Assembly: GCF_008831285.2 (NCBI RefSeq)
Contig: NC_045138.2
Location: forward strand, 41,719,115-41,783,114
Length of the DNA stretch: 64,000 nt
Reading direction: 5' to 3'
DNA from: Nymphaea colorata
Taxonomy: Eukaryota; Streptophyta; Magnoliopsida; Nymphaeales; Nymphaeaceae
Shown: piece after piece, positions 37,430 through 49,000 of the stretch
Numbering within the stretch: position 1 is the stretch's first letter
Layout of the letters: each line of letters opens with the position of its first letter
Notes under the pieces: generated by a model
The model's input: only the letters and a program-made list of their open reading frames with translations
What the model was told of the DNA's origin: nothing
The model's database searches: none
Program-made: the position numbers and the translations under genes

Positions 37430-38310
37430 TTATTTTCCATATTACAATGGCAATTGTATACCATTAGTACTGACTATCACAATAATGGAAAGGAAAAAAG
37501 GAAAAACATTTGATGGTAGGACTAACTGCAATTTAATGTCATGATCCATACCACAAATTGTATGTCATTTTTCATATCAATTAACGGAAAGGAAAAACAA
37601 AATGACACTTTTATGCCATTAGTACTGACCATACCACAAATGAGATGCCATTATGCATACAAAAAATTATATGCCATTTTCCATATCAATTAATGGAAAG
37701 GAAAAGCTTTGCTTCGCTTTGTGAGTACTTCTGGGTGCAGTAGTTGGAAGTAGATCGCCTGTCACTAAGAGAACCAGCCCAGTCCGCATCTGAGTTGTGA
37801 GGCTTTGATGCGTAAGGAGCATACAAGATCCCTCCCTCGTCTAGGTGATCACTTTTTCTAAGAATCATGTGAACAACTTCCAAGTGTGACCTCCAGAGTG
37901 CTTTTCCATTTTTGTGATAGTCAGTATTAATGACATACAATTGTAATTTTGGTATGGTCAGCACTAATGGCATACAATTGCCATTTTGTCTTGCATTTCC
38001 ATAACTTTTCCATTAAAGTTTGCTTCAATCCACCAAACCTAGATGTCCTCAAAATCAAAGTTGTCCCTTAAGCGTACAAAGAACTTGCAACTTTGAACTT
38101 CAGACGTGGCAATAGGCGAATTTCAATGCTGACCTTTCAAGCGCTGACCTTTACCTTTCACTTATCAAGATTGCCGTTTTCCATATCAATTAATGGAAAG
38201 GAAAGGATGAATTGTAATTAGATGTCATTATCCATACCACAAATTGTATGTCATTAGTGTTTCATTGAAATCAAAGAGAAAGACCATACCACAAATGAGA
38301 TGCCATTAGT
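37430..38310. repeat. Dispersed direct and inverted repeat cluster (TACCACAAAT family)
   Basis: Short blocks such as GCCATTAGTACTGACCATAC, ACCACAAATTGTATGTCATT and CCATATCAATTAATGGAAAGG recur at about 37,440, 37,540, 37,620, 37,680, 38,170 and 38,280. An inverted copy lies at about 37,900-37,985. The arms around 37,436-37,490 and 37,900-37,985 could fold back on each other with the Copia scrap in the loop. Confidence 0.6.
37698..37835 (-). pseudogene. Copia RNase H scrap
   Basis: The translation contains APYASKPHNSDADWAGSLSD followed by RRSTSNYC, matching the D-A-D-W-A-G and D-R-R-S-T-S block that begins Copia RNase H. Nothing else of the element is attached, and the sequence changes to unrelated residues right after it. 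Confidence 0.7.
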
Positions 38311-38350
38311 GTTTCTGGTGTAAAAGCTACCGCTTCTAGAATGAAAGCCG

Positions 38351-38384
38351 CTACCACCCACCCACCCATGGGGGTGGGTGGGTA
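38351..38384. repeat. C/G-rich hairpin
   Basis: Arms ACCCACCCACCC and GGGTGGGTGGGT around a short loop in AT-rich surroundings. It could form a stable hairpin, or a G-quadruplex on either strand. Confidence 0.7.
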
Positions 38385-38389
38385 GGCAG

Positions 38390-39490
38390 CTACAACTAAG
38401 ACAAGCCCCGGTCCTGTTTTAGCGTGAACCATAGTGTAAGCGTAACTGATCTGACTGCTATCGAATCAGCTCTTGAGAATCTCATTCATCACTCACGCAA
38501 CCTTTCCTTTGGTAGCCTTTGGAAAAGTGACGGTAGCCAATGTGTTGTGGATTGAAAAGGCGGAGGTTGGCTCTGTAAATGACACAAAGAGGTTACAAAG
38601 GAGAACAACCCCCCTTTCTATAAAAAGGCAAAGGTCGCCTTTCTATGAAGGCGAGCAGCCCAGCCTGCCCTTCTTAACAAAAGGAGAACAACCCCCCTCT
38701 TTCTTTCGGGAACTTTTGATCCATATTTTAGTATTATTGATTCTTCTTCTTATCCTAGATAAGGGTCAGTGGTATTTCCGCAATAGCAGCTTCGAGAAGC
38801 TAAGCGTCGAGTGTGCCTCCTGCTGTCATTTCAATGACTGATAGAACTTCACCCAAACTGGTGTCGTCACCTCTCCCAAGACCGAAATGATTATCCCTGC
38901 CCGATGGGTCTACATTCATCCCTGAATGTCGTCAGGTACTATTCACTTCCCCGCCATTCTTGTAACTGTCACCTGTCATCTGCGCAGGTGTGTCCGCACC
39001 CTGTGGAGTAGACGAGAAAGAAAGGATTTCTCAGAGCAACCCCCCAGGTTCCAGACCTAGGAGTGCACTTTCCATATGAGCATTCAGTACATGTATAAGT
39101 CTGTGGAAGAGTTACATGGTCACCACTATGGAGGATTTCCCCCCTAATCTTAGATAGGTCGTCTAAGGGTTCGCTGTGGTTCATTGTTGTGCTTACACAC
39201 TAGGCTACCCTTGTTTGAAAGCTCCGTGCGACCACCTACCACAGGTCCTTCGGCCGGAGGGGTTTATTGCACAACGCCAGGATGCTGGCTCCTGCAGAGG
39301 AAAGCCCCACAAATGTCAGATGCAAAGCCCTGCACCTCATTAAGATTATATTGGCATACTCTCCCAAAAAAGAAAGAGCAAACCCCATTGAAGATGGGAG
39401 TGAGGTACAACAAGGCCATTTCCATCCGCCGCCCTTCTCACGGGGCAGTACGTGGACGTTACCACTCATACAGCTCCCAGCCAGCTAGCT
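38390..39490. other. Organelle-like segment, gene not identified
   Basis: Base composition and style (short GC-rich blocks, runs of six C or G, few AT runs) resemble the mitochondrial insert at 58-60.5 kb rather than the AT-rich neighbours, and it follows a plastid-derived piece. I could not identify a gene or intron in it, so the origin is inferred from texture only. Confidence 0.35.
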
Positions 39491-40225
39491 GTTAGCCTTC
39501 CTCTACAAGGAATGGAAGTGTGGATGACTCCCAAAGCGAATTGACAAAGCACTCGCAAAGTGAAGCGTTCACGTCACGAGCCAATTTTAAAGTCAAGGTG
39601 TACATGTCATTCAAAGTTGCGAGTGTCAATCTGATTTGCTTTGCTCGTGACATTGGAAAGCCAAAGTGAAGCGAGTGTGGCCTTAGCTTTCACTACATCA
39701 ATGTGAATTACCTAGAAAAATAGCAATAGAGCTTTTTTAGACATTTGTAATTTGTGGTCTACTGTAGTGGTAGTATTAACACTACTACTATTACTTGTCA
39801 TATGCACTTGTAGGCATCGTTCTTTTTTCCTTTATCATCCATTACAATGCATGTTTGAAAAGCAAAAAACTATAACCAATACTGAAAATATATATCAACA
39901 ATTCAAGCACGTAAAAAAAAACATTGATGCAGCTCTGTTGGTCTGTGGCTGCCACATGAAAACAATCCAGCCGTTGGAGCTACATCAAATAAGTGCATGC
40001 TCAAATAAGGCAACCAAAAAAACAGAAAAATCATATTATCTACAGCAGTCTAGAAAAATGCACAAACATTGGACGAAAGGGAGATGATGAAAATGCCTAC
40101 TACCAGTCGATGGGAGAGGCTGTCGGACAACGGGTGAAGCTGCCAGAGAAATAAGACACTTAAATGTTGGTTAGAGAAAAAAATGCCCAAATCAGGCAAT
40201 GGAGAACTAGATTTCAATCATTGTG
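39491..40225. other. Intergenic DNA
   Basis: AT-rich sequence between the organelle-like segment and the tandem repeat. No gene recognised. Confidence 0.5.
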
Positions 40226-40750
40226 GTCAAGGGCTCTACTGCGTTTCGCTTCTCTTTAACATTAAAAAAGGCATCACCCTTCCTTAGAGAAGTTGTCGGT
40301 CATCAGAGAAGTTGTTGTTCGCTAGAGAAATTGTCGTTCACTGGAGTGGAGCTTGCTACCATCGGTCGCTGTGGGTGAAACGCAGAAACCGTCAAGGGCT
40401 CTGCTGCGTTTTGCTACTCTTAACATAAAAAAAGGTGTCACCCTTTGCTGGAGAAGTCATCGGTCATCGGAGAAATCGTCATTTACTGGAGAATCGCTGG
40501 AGAAGCCATCGTTCGCTAGAGTGGAGGTTGCTGCCCTCAGTCACTGTGGGTGAAACATAGAAACCGCTGAGGGCTCTGCTGTATTTCACTTCTCTTTAAT
40601 GTAAAAAAGGCATCGCCCTTCGCTGGAAAAGTCGTCGGTCATCGAAGAAGTTGTCGGTCATCAGAATCACTGGAGAAGTTACCGTTCACCGGAGTGGAGC
40701 TTGCCGCCGTCGGTCGCTGTAGGTGAAAACGCAAAAGCCATCGAGAGCTT
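40226..40750. repeat. Tandem repeat, about 165-175 bp unit, three copies
   Basis: Units start at about 40,226, 40,391 and 40,566, and a partial fourth at 40,740. Each begins GAGGGCTCTGCTG-like and contains an AAAAAAGGCATC(A/G)CCCTT block, then repeats of GAGAAGT(T/C)GTCGGTCATC, then GCTGTGGGTGAAAC. Units differ by substitutions and indels and the period is not a multiple of three, so it is not a repeated protein domain. Confidence 0.75.
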
Positions 40751-42767
40751 TGCATTTTCTCTTTATTGTTTTATTTTAATGTCAAAAAAAACGTAAATCC
40801 TAACTATGAATGTTTTTGGACTTGTCAACCAAAAACTTTGATGGAGTCTGAAAATGGATGGATACTTACTCGAGTACAATGACTATACCCAATACGGTCA
40901 ATGCAGTAACCAGGGCATACCCGAGTGTGTACTGGTACCCAGTACCAGTACGGTGCAACCCGTGTTACATAGGATCTAAATATGCCATCGGTGGAGAATG
41001 GCATCCAAAAATGACATACCACACTACCACCATAGAAGAAACCCAAAAACGGGTGCCTGAAATCAAAGAAGACGAAAAACAGAAAGTGCCCTCAGTATTG
41101 CAAAGATGTCTTCAAAAGCAGAAGGAAGGATCTGCATTGTCTCCAAAAACAAAGAAAAAGATGTAATAGTACAAACTTAATCAGGATCTGAAGCAGACGA
41201 GTCGATATGAAAAAATGAATTTTGTAACAAGTTTGCCTAGCAAAGTTTATTTAAGCCTTACAAAATCGTTCATAGTAGCAGTGAGAAGGCATCAAGTTCA
41301 AAAGAATTCGATTCTAAAAAGAAGATCATTTACTCTGATGATGAAGTTCCAATAGCATTCGAACAGCAAGAAAAATGGGTAGTCTCTGAAAAAGATTGGC
41401 GAAGGCAATCCAAGAAAAACATACAACTCTTATTACTTTTTTAAATTTCACACCAAAGAAAATCCTTATCCGACATTGCTATAATTATCCTAGTACAAAT
41501 CGCTGCACAGAAAAGAGAACAATGAAAGAAAGGACAAGATTTTGTAGATACTGCTGCAAATATGAATTTCTATAAAAAGGAGATAATACGTGATTAGCTT
41601 TATTATCTCAAAGGCACCAAGGTGGAAACTATGAATGGCGGAAAAACAATTTTGCCTTAAACGTGCCGATAAAAATTGGTGAAAATATTATCAGTACAAA
41701 CTTTGTATAGATCAACAATGCCGAACATGATATCAGGCTTAGATCGATTACGCTTGATGAAATTGGTCCGTACTATCTGCAGGGATGGTCATCTGTTTGT
41801 CTTCTTTTTCATTCACTTCCTTTAAATGTATATGACGATTTAGTTGATATTAATTTTGCTAATAGCAGTGGATGCCACCTGAAAATGGTAGATTCCCATG
41901 TTGAAAGAACAAATAAAGAAAACTGAAAATAGATTTCAACATGGGAAAATGGAACAGTAACATTCACTAAGTTGTATTCGTATGTTAATGTGCATATTTT
42001 TGTAAATGACATGTTCTTGTTGCACATGTTATGGCAGATGCTATAGATTTTTTGCGACGAGGACCAATAGGTAAGAAAATAACCTATTTTTATTGTATCT
42101 TCGGTTTTGGTTATTTTAGATGTCCACGACTTTGCCATTACTCGTGAAGCAATCTATGTACCTTTGATTTTCTTAGATTTCCACGACTTTGCTATTACTC
42201 ATGGTACCATCTATGTAACTTCGGTTTATTTGATCCGCAAAATCTTGTCTCCTACTCACCTTCGCTTTGATCTCCAAGCTCCTTTGGCTTCAATGTAGAA
42301 TACTCCCAACATCGAAACGTCGTAGACTATGACAAGTATTAAAGCGATTTAACCTATGTAGTATGTGTTAGTGCAATATACTTTTCTCATCAAAATATCA
42401 TCGCAATCTGTTTGAACTTATACGTTCTATTTTGTGGGTGCCGCCTCCACACTGGGTACTGTACATGCTTGGCGCCAACATATTCATCCTTCGAATATAT
42501 AATATATTGCAGAAAGAAGCAGGGATTGTGACAGAAGAGAAACCTTACAAACAGCAACCAACAACATTCGACCATGACATGTCGACATGGCCATGCCTTC
42601 ACAATGGAATCACCAGTTTCCTCTTATTAGTAGTAATTACTTTAAAAATTACGTGCAACTATGCATCAGTACTATATGTGCAAACTTGATGACTATCTTA
42701 TTATAATTAGTGATCGACAGCAACGAAAACATGCTGACTACAACCACGACGCAAGCAGCAGTTTCGC
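40751..42767. other. Intergenic DNA with one unrecognised coding-like stretch
   Basis: From 40,850 to 40,975 a GTAC- and ACCC-rich stretch ends in a sequence like the CTATGT end of the hAT-like family above, possibly a truncated copy. A 76-codon open stretch at 41,708-41,937 (with IGPYYLQGWSSVCLLFHSLP) has protein-like composition but no start and no family I can name; a viral or transposon origin is possible. At 42,116-42,215 a ~55-bp unit containing TCCACGACTTTGC occurs twice. Confidence 0.4.
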
Positions 42768-43079
42768 TTACATGAGAAGAGGACTGCCTTCCTTGATTAG
42801 CACAAAGATGCTGCTCCCATCTCCCCGTGAGATCCTTAACTCATGATCCAAATAGGTTGTGAGCAACCATGATTGAGCCCTTTCAGATGTGATGGGAAAC
42901 TTCAATGGTGGCTGATCAGAGATTGTTTTTGCAACCGATGATGCTGCATTTTGCACTGACACCGTCAACCCTTTCAATGGAGAAAGGTCGATGTTCTGCC
43001 CTAGAAACTCCATGCTTTCTGGTACCACAATTGAATCAGTGAGTTGTGGCGTCCCAATCACACCTTCTTCAAATTTTAT
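42768..43079 (-). CDS. Fibrillin exon 3
   Basis: 312 nt, 103 residues plus TAA, entered in phase 0 after a CAG acceptor at 43080-43082. It encodes the C-terminal half of the PAP domain, from [16 protein letters not shown] to [10 protein letters not shown]. It lies 12.2 kb from exon 2. Confidence 0.92.
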   Translation of the reverse strand: MKFEEGVIGTPQLTDSIVVPESMEFLGQNIDLSPLKGLTVSVQNAASSVAKTISDQPPLKFPITSERAQSWLLTTYLDHELRISRGDGSSIFVLIKEGSPLLM

Positions 43080-46000
43080 CTGCAAATAGCACAAGGAGCC
43101 TGTAAGCTGTATTACAGTCAACAAATGTAATTTAACTAGTCTCTACTTTAAAAAGTTCAGAAAATCAGCAATTCTGCTGTCATTAGCACTTCTCATTCAA
43201 TAAATGTGACAGAATGAACATAACTGGGTTCATGTAGCCAGAACTATCATTTACAAAACAAAATTTCTCATATCCCCTGGAAACTAAAGAATGAAACACC
43301 AAGTACATAATTTGTTCGAGGGCATTTCTTCTTACGAAATGAGAAACTGATATTGAAGATTTCTTAGTCACTTTTTCCACAAGTGCCATTGGGTGACTCC
43401 AATACAATCCCCTTTCAAGACATGGTGCACCAAGAAAGCTGCTTCAGTAGCTTCTGGCTAGACCAACTACACATTTCTAATTTTCTATGGTTCTAGACAC
43501 ACTTCACAAAGACATATATACAACAAAAAGGAACCTGAACCATTTATTTCCCTTCTATTCAGTCTTTCACTTGAGGAATCATGGTGAAGTCAATTATTTA
43601 GCCACAACGGTATAATAACAAAAAAAAATAAAATGTTTGGTTTTTTCAGAATGCATAGAGAGGAACGTGTTGCTCTTTGAGGTAAAAAAAAAAAAAATTC
43701 GTGCTGCAGAATTCAGATTCTTCAAGACAAAATATGCTTTGTCTAGTCTTTGTACGTAAGAACCGCATTCAGACATGGAGATCATAGACCTGTGCCAGTC
43801 CTCAAGTAAAAACCTTGTACCTGCATATCCTTTTAATCCATTTAATTTTTTTCTTTCTGGTTTAAGCGGCAAGACGACACCAAGTAAGGACATAAGGGAC
43901 ATATTCCATACAGTTAGGATGAAAAACAATAAGATCTTGAAGTCCCCATTTCTGACTATTAGTAATGGTTTACTATCTTATGGGGAAGCCTTCATCAATT
44001 GTTGTTCCAAGATCCTCAAATGAAACAAACTTTTTGGAGCTACAGAATGTTTTTATTTCACAACATTCCTGAAAGATGTAGCTTTCATGAGAAAGAAGAA
44101 CAAGCTTGACCAGATGGATGAATATTTTGATGACATGGTGCTTGTGAAAGAAGTAAAGATACAGATAAGGTTATTCACTTAAAACTTTTTTTTTCCGAAC
44201 TCCCTAAGATTTAAAACAGCTAAAGGTTTAGTTTCAAGGTTCTGGAATAAACATAGTAGGCCAAAATTACGACTCCTGTTAAAAGACAGTCACTGAAATC
44301 ATGAAATCACAAGGGAATTACATAGATATTGATCCCAATTCACAATGGCCAATACTGCCAGTCTGCCAGAAGATTAAAAGGCCCAAAGATAAGAATCCAT
44401 ATGCAGCTAATTAAGACAGCAACTGCTAACAGCTTAGAAGCCTTTCATATGCTCAGTCTGGGACGTCAAACGTGAGGAGCTTAGAGTGAAATTTTAAATG
44501 ATTGCCATTTCCTAGCTTTGCCATGCATGGACAACTATTCAGCCATAGAATCAGAGTTTTTTACAAAAGTGATTAGTCGAGGTACAATGTCATGGAAAGC
44601 CACTAAAGGTATCCAACATAAGCAGCAAGTCTAAAAAGCTTATCTCAAGTGCATATCCTTCTAGAGTAATAGGTAACACGCAGAAGATAGAAATGTTCAG
44701 CAACACATGGATGAGAATTGAAGCCAATCAAAGAAGCTCATACTGCAAAGCAGCTCAGCTGTCCCAGGAAATAAATACCAACTTTTAGCAAAAATCATGA
44801 CAAGATAGATAAAAATTCAAGTTGCAGTTTCAGATCCAACCATTGTCATTATCCAATTCACTCAACATTTCCAGCAATTGGAAGTCAACCTTTTCTAGAT
44901 TTCCAAATATAATTGTCAAAATTCAACTAACCCAATACCCTTCTTTTATGTGACACATGTTCCTTTTCTGAAGATGAAATTTGGAGCAACACATCACATA
45001 ACTGAACCTGAAATATGTTGAATTTTCTACCTATTTCAAGTAGGTCCTGCTCAATACTTGTGTTACCGTAGTCCTACTTCTTCAAGCCATAGATGTTGGT
45101 TCTCTTTGTCGATCTATGAAATCAAAGAAGACATTGTTTCAGAAAGATAACAACATTACTACCTTCAAGTTCATAGCTCACCACTAGAATAAAAATGAAA
45201 TTAATGAATACTCTCATCCTAGATACCATTCCTCACAAAGATCCTAGTAAAAATATCCTTTGACCTCACAAGAACAAAATCATAAAAGACATTGATAAAG
45301 GCCACAAGAGAACAAAAACAAGAGGCTTACAGAACCCTAAAATATCCTCAACAACAAAAGCATGCACTAAGGCACAAGGAGAGCTGAAATGGAAATGAAA
45401 TATTATTTAGTAAGCCTCAAGGCGTATAAAACAAGAATAATTTACAGAGTAAGGAGGGGATAAATTAGAGCAGGAGGCTGGACAAAGAGCTGAAGCCATC
45501 AGAACTAGCCAATGGCTAGCCCTAGTCTAGCCAAAGCCTAAATTTAACCAGACAGCAGCTTAAATAAAAAATGAAAAAAGTATAAGCATAGAAAATACTA
45601 AGTAGATACAGAAAAGTTAAAGAATAAAATACATAATTTTATACACACATCATTATACATATTCATATATACATCATTATTTAATATAAGATTTTGAAAG
45701 ATCAAAAGACCAAAAAAAGAAAAGGAAATTTTGTGGTCCTTGATGGAGCAATGGGATATCTTATCTAATTTTGGGTATCAGTTCACAAGTGCATAATGGA
45801 ACTTCGACTTTTAGCCTGCGACAACATTTTACCATTTTCCCAGCCAATGCACATATGTCCTTAAGATTTTTAACGTTCATCAGCGCATTTTTTGGGTTGC
45901 TGACAAAGGGTCATGAAAGGGGTCTTAAATTATTTAGTAATAATGAGACTAGTTGTGACTATATGCTCTTTATTTGCATTTTCTTGCTGAAGTTCAAATT

Positions 46001-49000
46001 GCATTTAAAACTTCACAAATCTGAAATCATGGATGCTTGCTTTATAAACGTAATTACTTGATCAAGCCTTTGATTGTGAGACCACATCTCTTGATCCAGA
46101 GGAGGAACTTATTTATTTTGTCTTATCCTGCTTTTCCATGAATAATTCATAGGTTGATACCAGTAAATATTGGTTTCTGTCTCGAACTCAAAATTTGAAC
46201 GATATGATATGACAGATAAATATTGGTCCTCTTATGAAAGGTGTGATTGCTGACTATGTGGATAAACACTCTTGTTATGACAACAAAGTTGTATGAACTG
46301 TTGATGAATGTCTTCGGATCTTGAATCAACTGTTTCAACCACACAATTTCCTTTGTACTATTGTCATAGCTCTATATTCAACCTCAGTTAAGGATAAAGA
46401 TACTTTCTGTTGTCTCTTACATCTCAACAATATCAGTTAATTACCTGAAAAAGACACAGAAACTGATGGTGGAGTAATTACTATTTGGGTCACCTGCCCA
46501 ATCAAAGTCAGTATAAATACAAAGAAGAGGATGAATGACTAGAATAATCTTATTGATAAAATTCCTTTAACATATCTAAATATATGCATCATAACACTCG
46601 TGTGAATAGACGTGGGGTTGTGATAGCCACCTTCTATCAAATTACTGCTACTAACTCACGCACACACCAAACTGGGGCAACAACAAACCCAATTACTTCA
46701 TTAATCAAAAGCCATCAAAACCAAGATTGGAGACGGCCTTATATAGCAGGCTGATGAAGGATCTCATACCTATCAGACCTAACCTGATCCATTTATTTCA
46801 GTTCTACTATTTGGGTATTTACAATTAAGGTAGAAAGTCTGGAAATCTCTACTGCAGTTCAATTGCTTCTTCCCAGGTGGGTGTCTGTCCTTGGAGCCCT
46901 TGCCATTCTGCCAGCCACTGTGTAGTGGAGATTCCTTTCTTTTTTATTGATCTCTTTTTTAACACCCTGCAATGTAGCAGCGTCTCAGTTGTTTGCTGTG
47001 GTAAGGTTTGTAATTCAGCAGGGGGCAGGCTGTTAGGGTAGCAAGGCTTGAGCCTTGACACATGGAACACCGGATGTACGGCTGTGTCAGCTAGTAGTTG
47101 CAATATGCCGCTCTACCTGTCTTCTCTGTAATCTGAAAAGGGCCTGAATATATAGGTGCTAGCTTCCCTGCATTATCAGTTCTTGGAGCTCATGCAGTCT
47201 TAATGTTCTTGAGATAAACCCATTCTCCCACAGTATAATGTTTGTCCCTGTGATGGCGGTTTTTCTGCTGGCCATTCTGTTTTGAGCCGCTGCCAGGCCC
47301 TTCTTTAATGATCTTCAGCACCTGATCCCTAGTTACCAGCTGTATTTCCACCTCATCCATGTGTTCAGTAGTATATTGCAATCTACAAACATCAGGTGGA
47401 GGTTGCCCATAGATGATTTCGAAGGGAGATGTCTTGGTGGCTGAATGATATGCTGTGTTGTAAGCATATTCAACCCAAGACAAGAAGTCTGTCCAATTAC
47501 GTGGTTTCCTTTCTGCGTAGCAGCGTAGATAGGTTTCTAAAACCCTGTTAACAACTTCAGTTTGGCCATCCGTTTGTGGACGGTAAACTGTGCTCATGTT
47601 TAGAGCAGTCCCTTGCAATTTGAAGAAATTTTGCCAAAAATTACTCAATAATAAAGAATAGTGGTCACTTGCTATTGACCTGGGCATACCGTGCAGCTTC
47701 TCTATGTGATCTTGAAAGGCTTTAGCTACTTCCTTGGCTTAGAATGAGTGAGCTAAGGCCACGAAATGGGCATACTTTGAAAATCTGTCCACTACTACGA
47801 ATATGACAGATTTTCCCTTTGCTTTTGGAAGGCCTTCCAATGAAATCCATTGATATGTCCTCCCACACACGTTCCTGAATTGGAAGGGGTCTGATACCAG
47901 TTTGATGGCTGCCAGCTATCAAATTAGTGCTGCTAACTCACGCACACACCAAATTAGGGCAACAACAACCCCAAGGCCCAAGTACTTCACTAATCAAAAG
48001 CCATCAAAAACAAGATTTGAGACAGCCTTATATAGTAGGCTGATACAGGGTCTCAAACCTATCAGACCTGACCTGATCCATTTATTTCAATCCTACTATT
48101 TGCGTATTTACAATTAGGCACACGAAAAGAGCCCTAAATCGTATCAGATTGTCTTGAAACTGCCTGGCAAAATCAACAGCATATGCAATATGTGATCAGG
48201 TTATGCTTAGGTACATGTGTTTCCACCAATTGTCTATAGGGAGTAGGATTCTCCAGAGGCACACCATCTTCAACCTTCATGTTTGAACAAACAGCTTTAA
48301 GGGTTTCAGCTTCCTTACCATTTCTTAAACAAACAATATCTACCAAAAATATCTGAAACAAATTTGCTTTGAACCAAAAAATACCCTTTAGCAAGATACG
48401 CAACTTTTACTCCAAGAAAATTGTTACGAGAGAGAGAGAGAGGCAGCAAAAAGTTATCTTGCATTACGTGACCCTAATCTCTATTAAGAGATTAGGGTTA
48501 GGGAAAATTACAAGAGAAGTCCACTAAAAGTAACAAAACATTTAAAGAGACCTTCCCTAACTTCCTAATATTTCAGAAAACCCCTTTTTTGTATCTTTAA
48601 CACTCCCCCTCAAGCTGGAGCATATATGTCAATCATGCTCAGCTTGTTACAACATCTCAGGAAATCGCCTATGGGAAGAGCTTTAGTGAGAATATCTGCT
48701 GCCTGATCTTTTGAGGAGACATGAATAGTGCTAACAATTCCTCCTTGAACTAAGTCCCGAATATAGTGGCAATCCACTTCAATGTGTTTAGTCCGCTCAT
48801 GGAAGACAGGATTGTTAGCGATATATGTAGCTGCCTTGTTGTCACAATACATCTTCATTGGGAGATTCACTGAGACATCCAACTCTACAAGTAGTGATCT
48901 AACCCACGACATTTCAGCCACAGTTTGAGCCATAGCCCTATATTCTGACTCAGCACTAGAACGAGCCACAACATTCTGCTTCTTGCTCCTCCAGGAAATA

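Noticed and set aside
40226-40750. CRISPR-like array
   Set aside because: Units are contiguous tandem copies without distinct spacers, in a plant nuclear context.
48471-48498. Telomere-like CCCTAA words in the Copia LTRs
   Set aside because: The plant telomere unit is CCCTAAA in tandem; here it is a single inverted pair inside an LTR.
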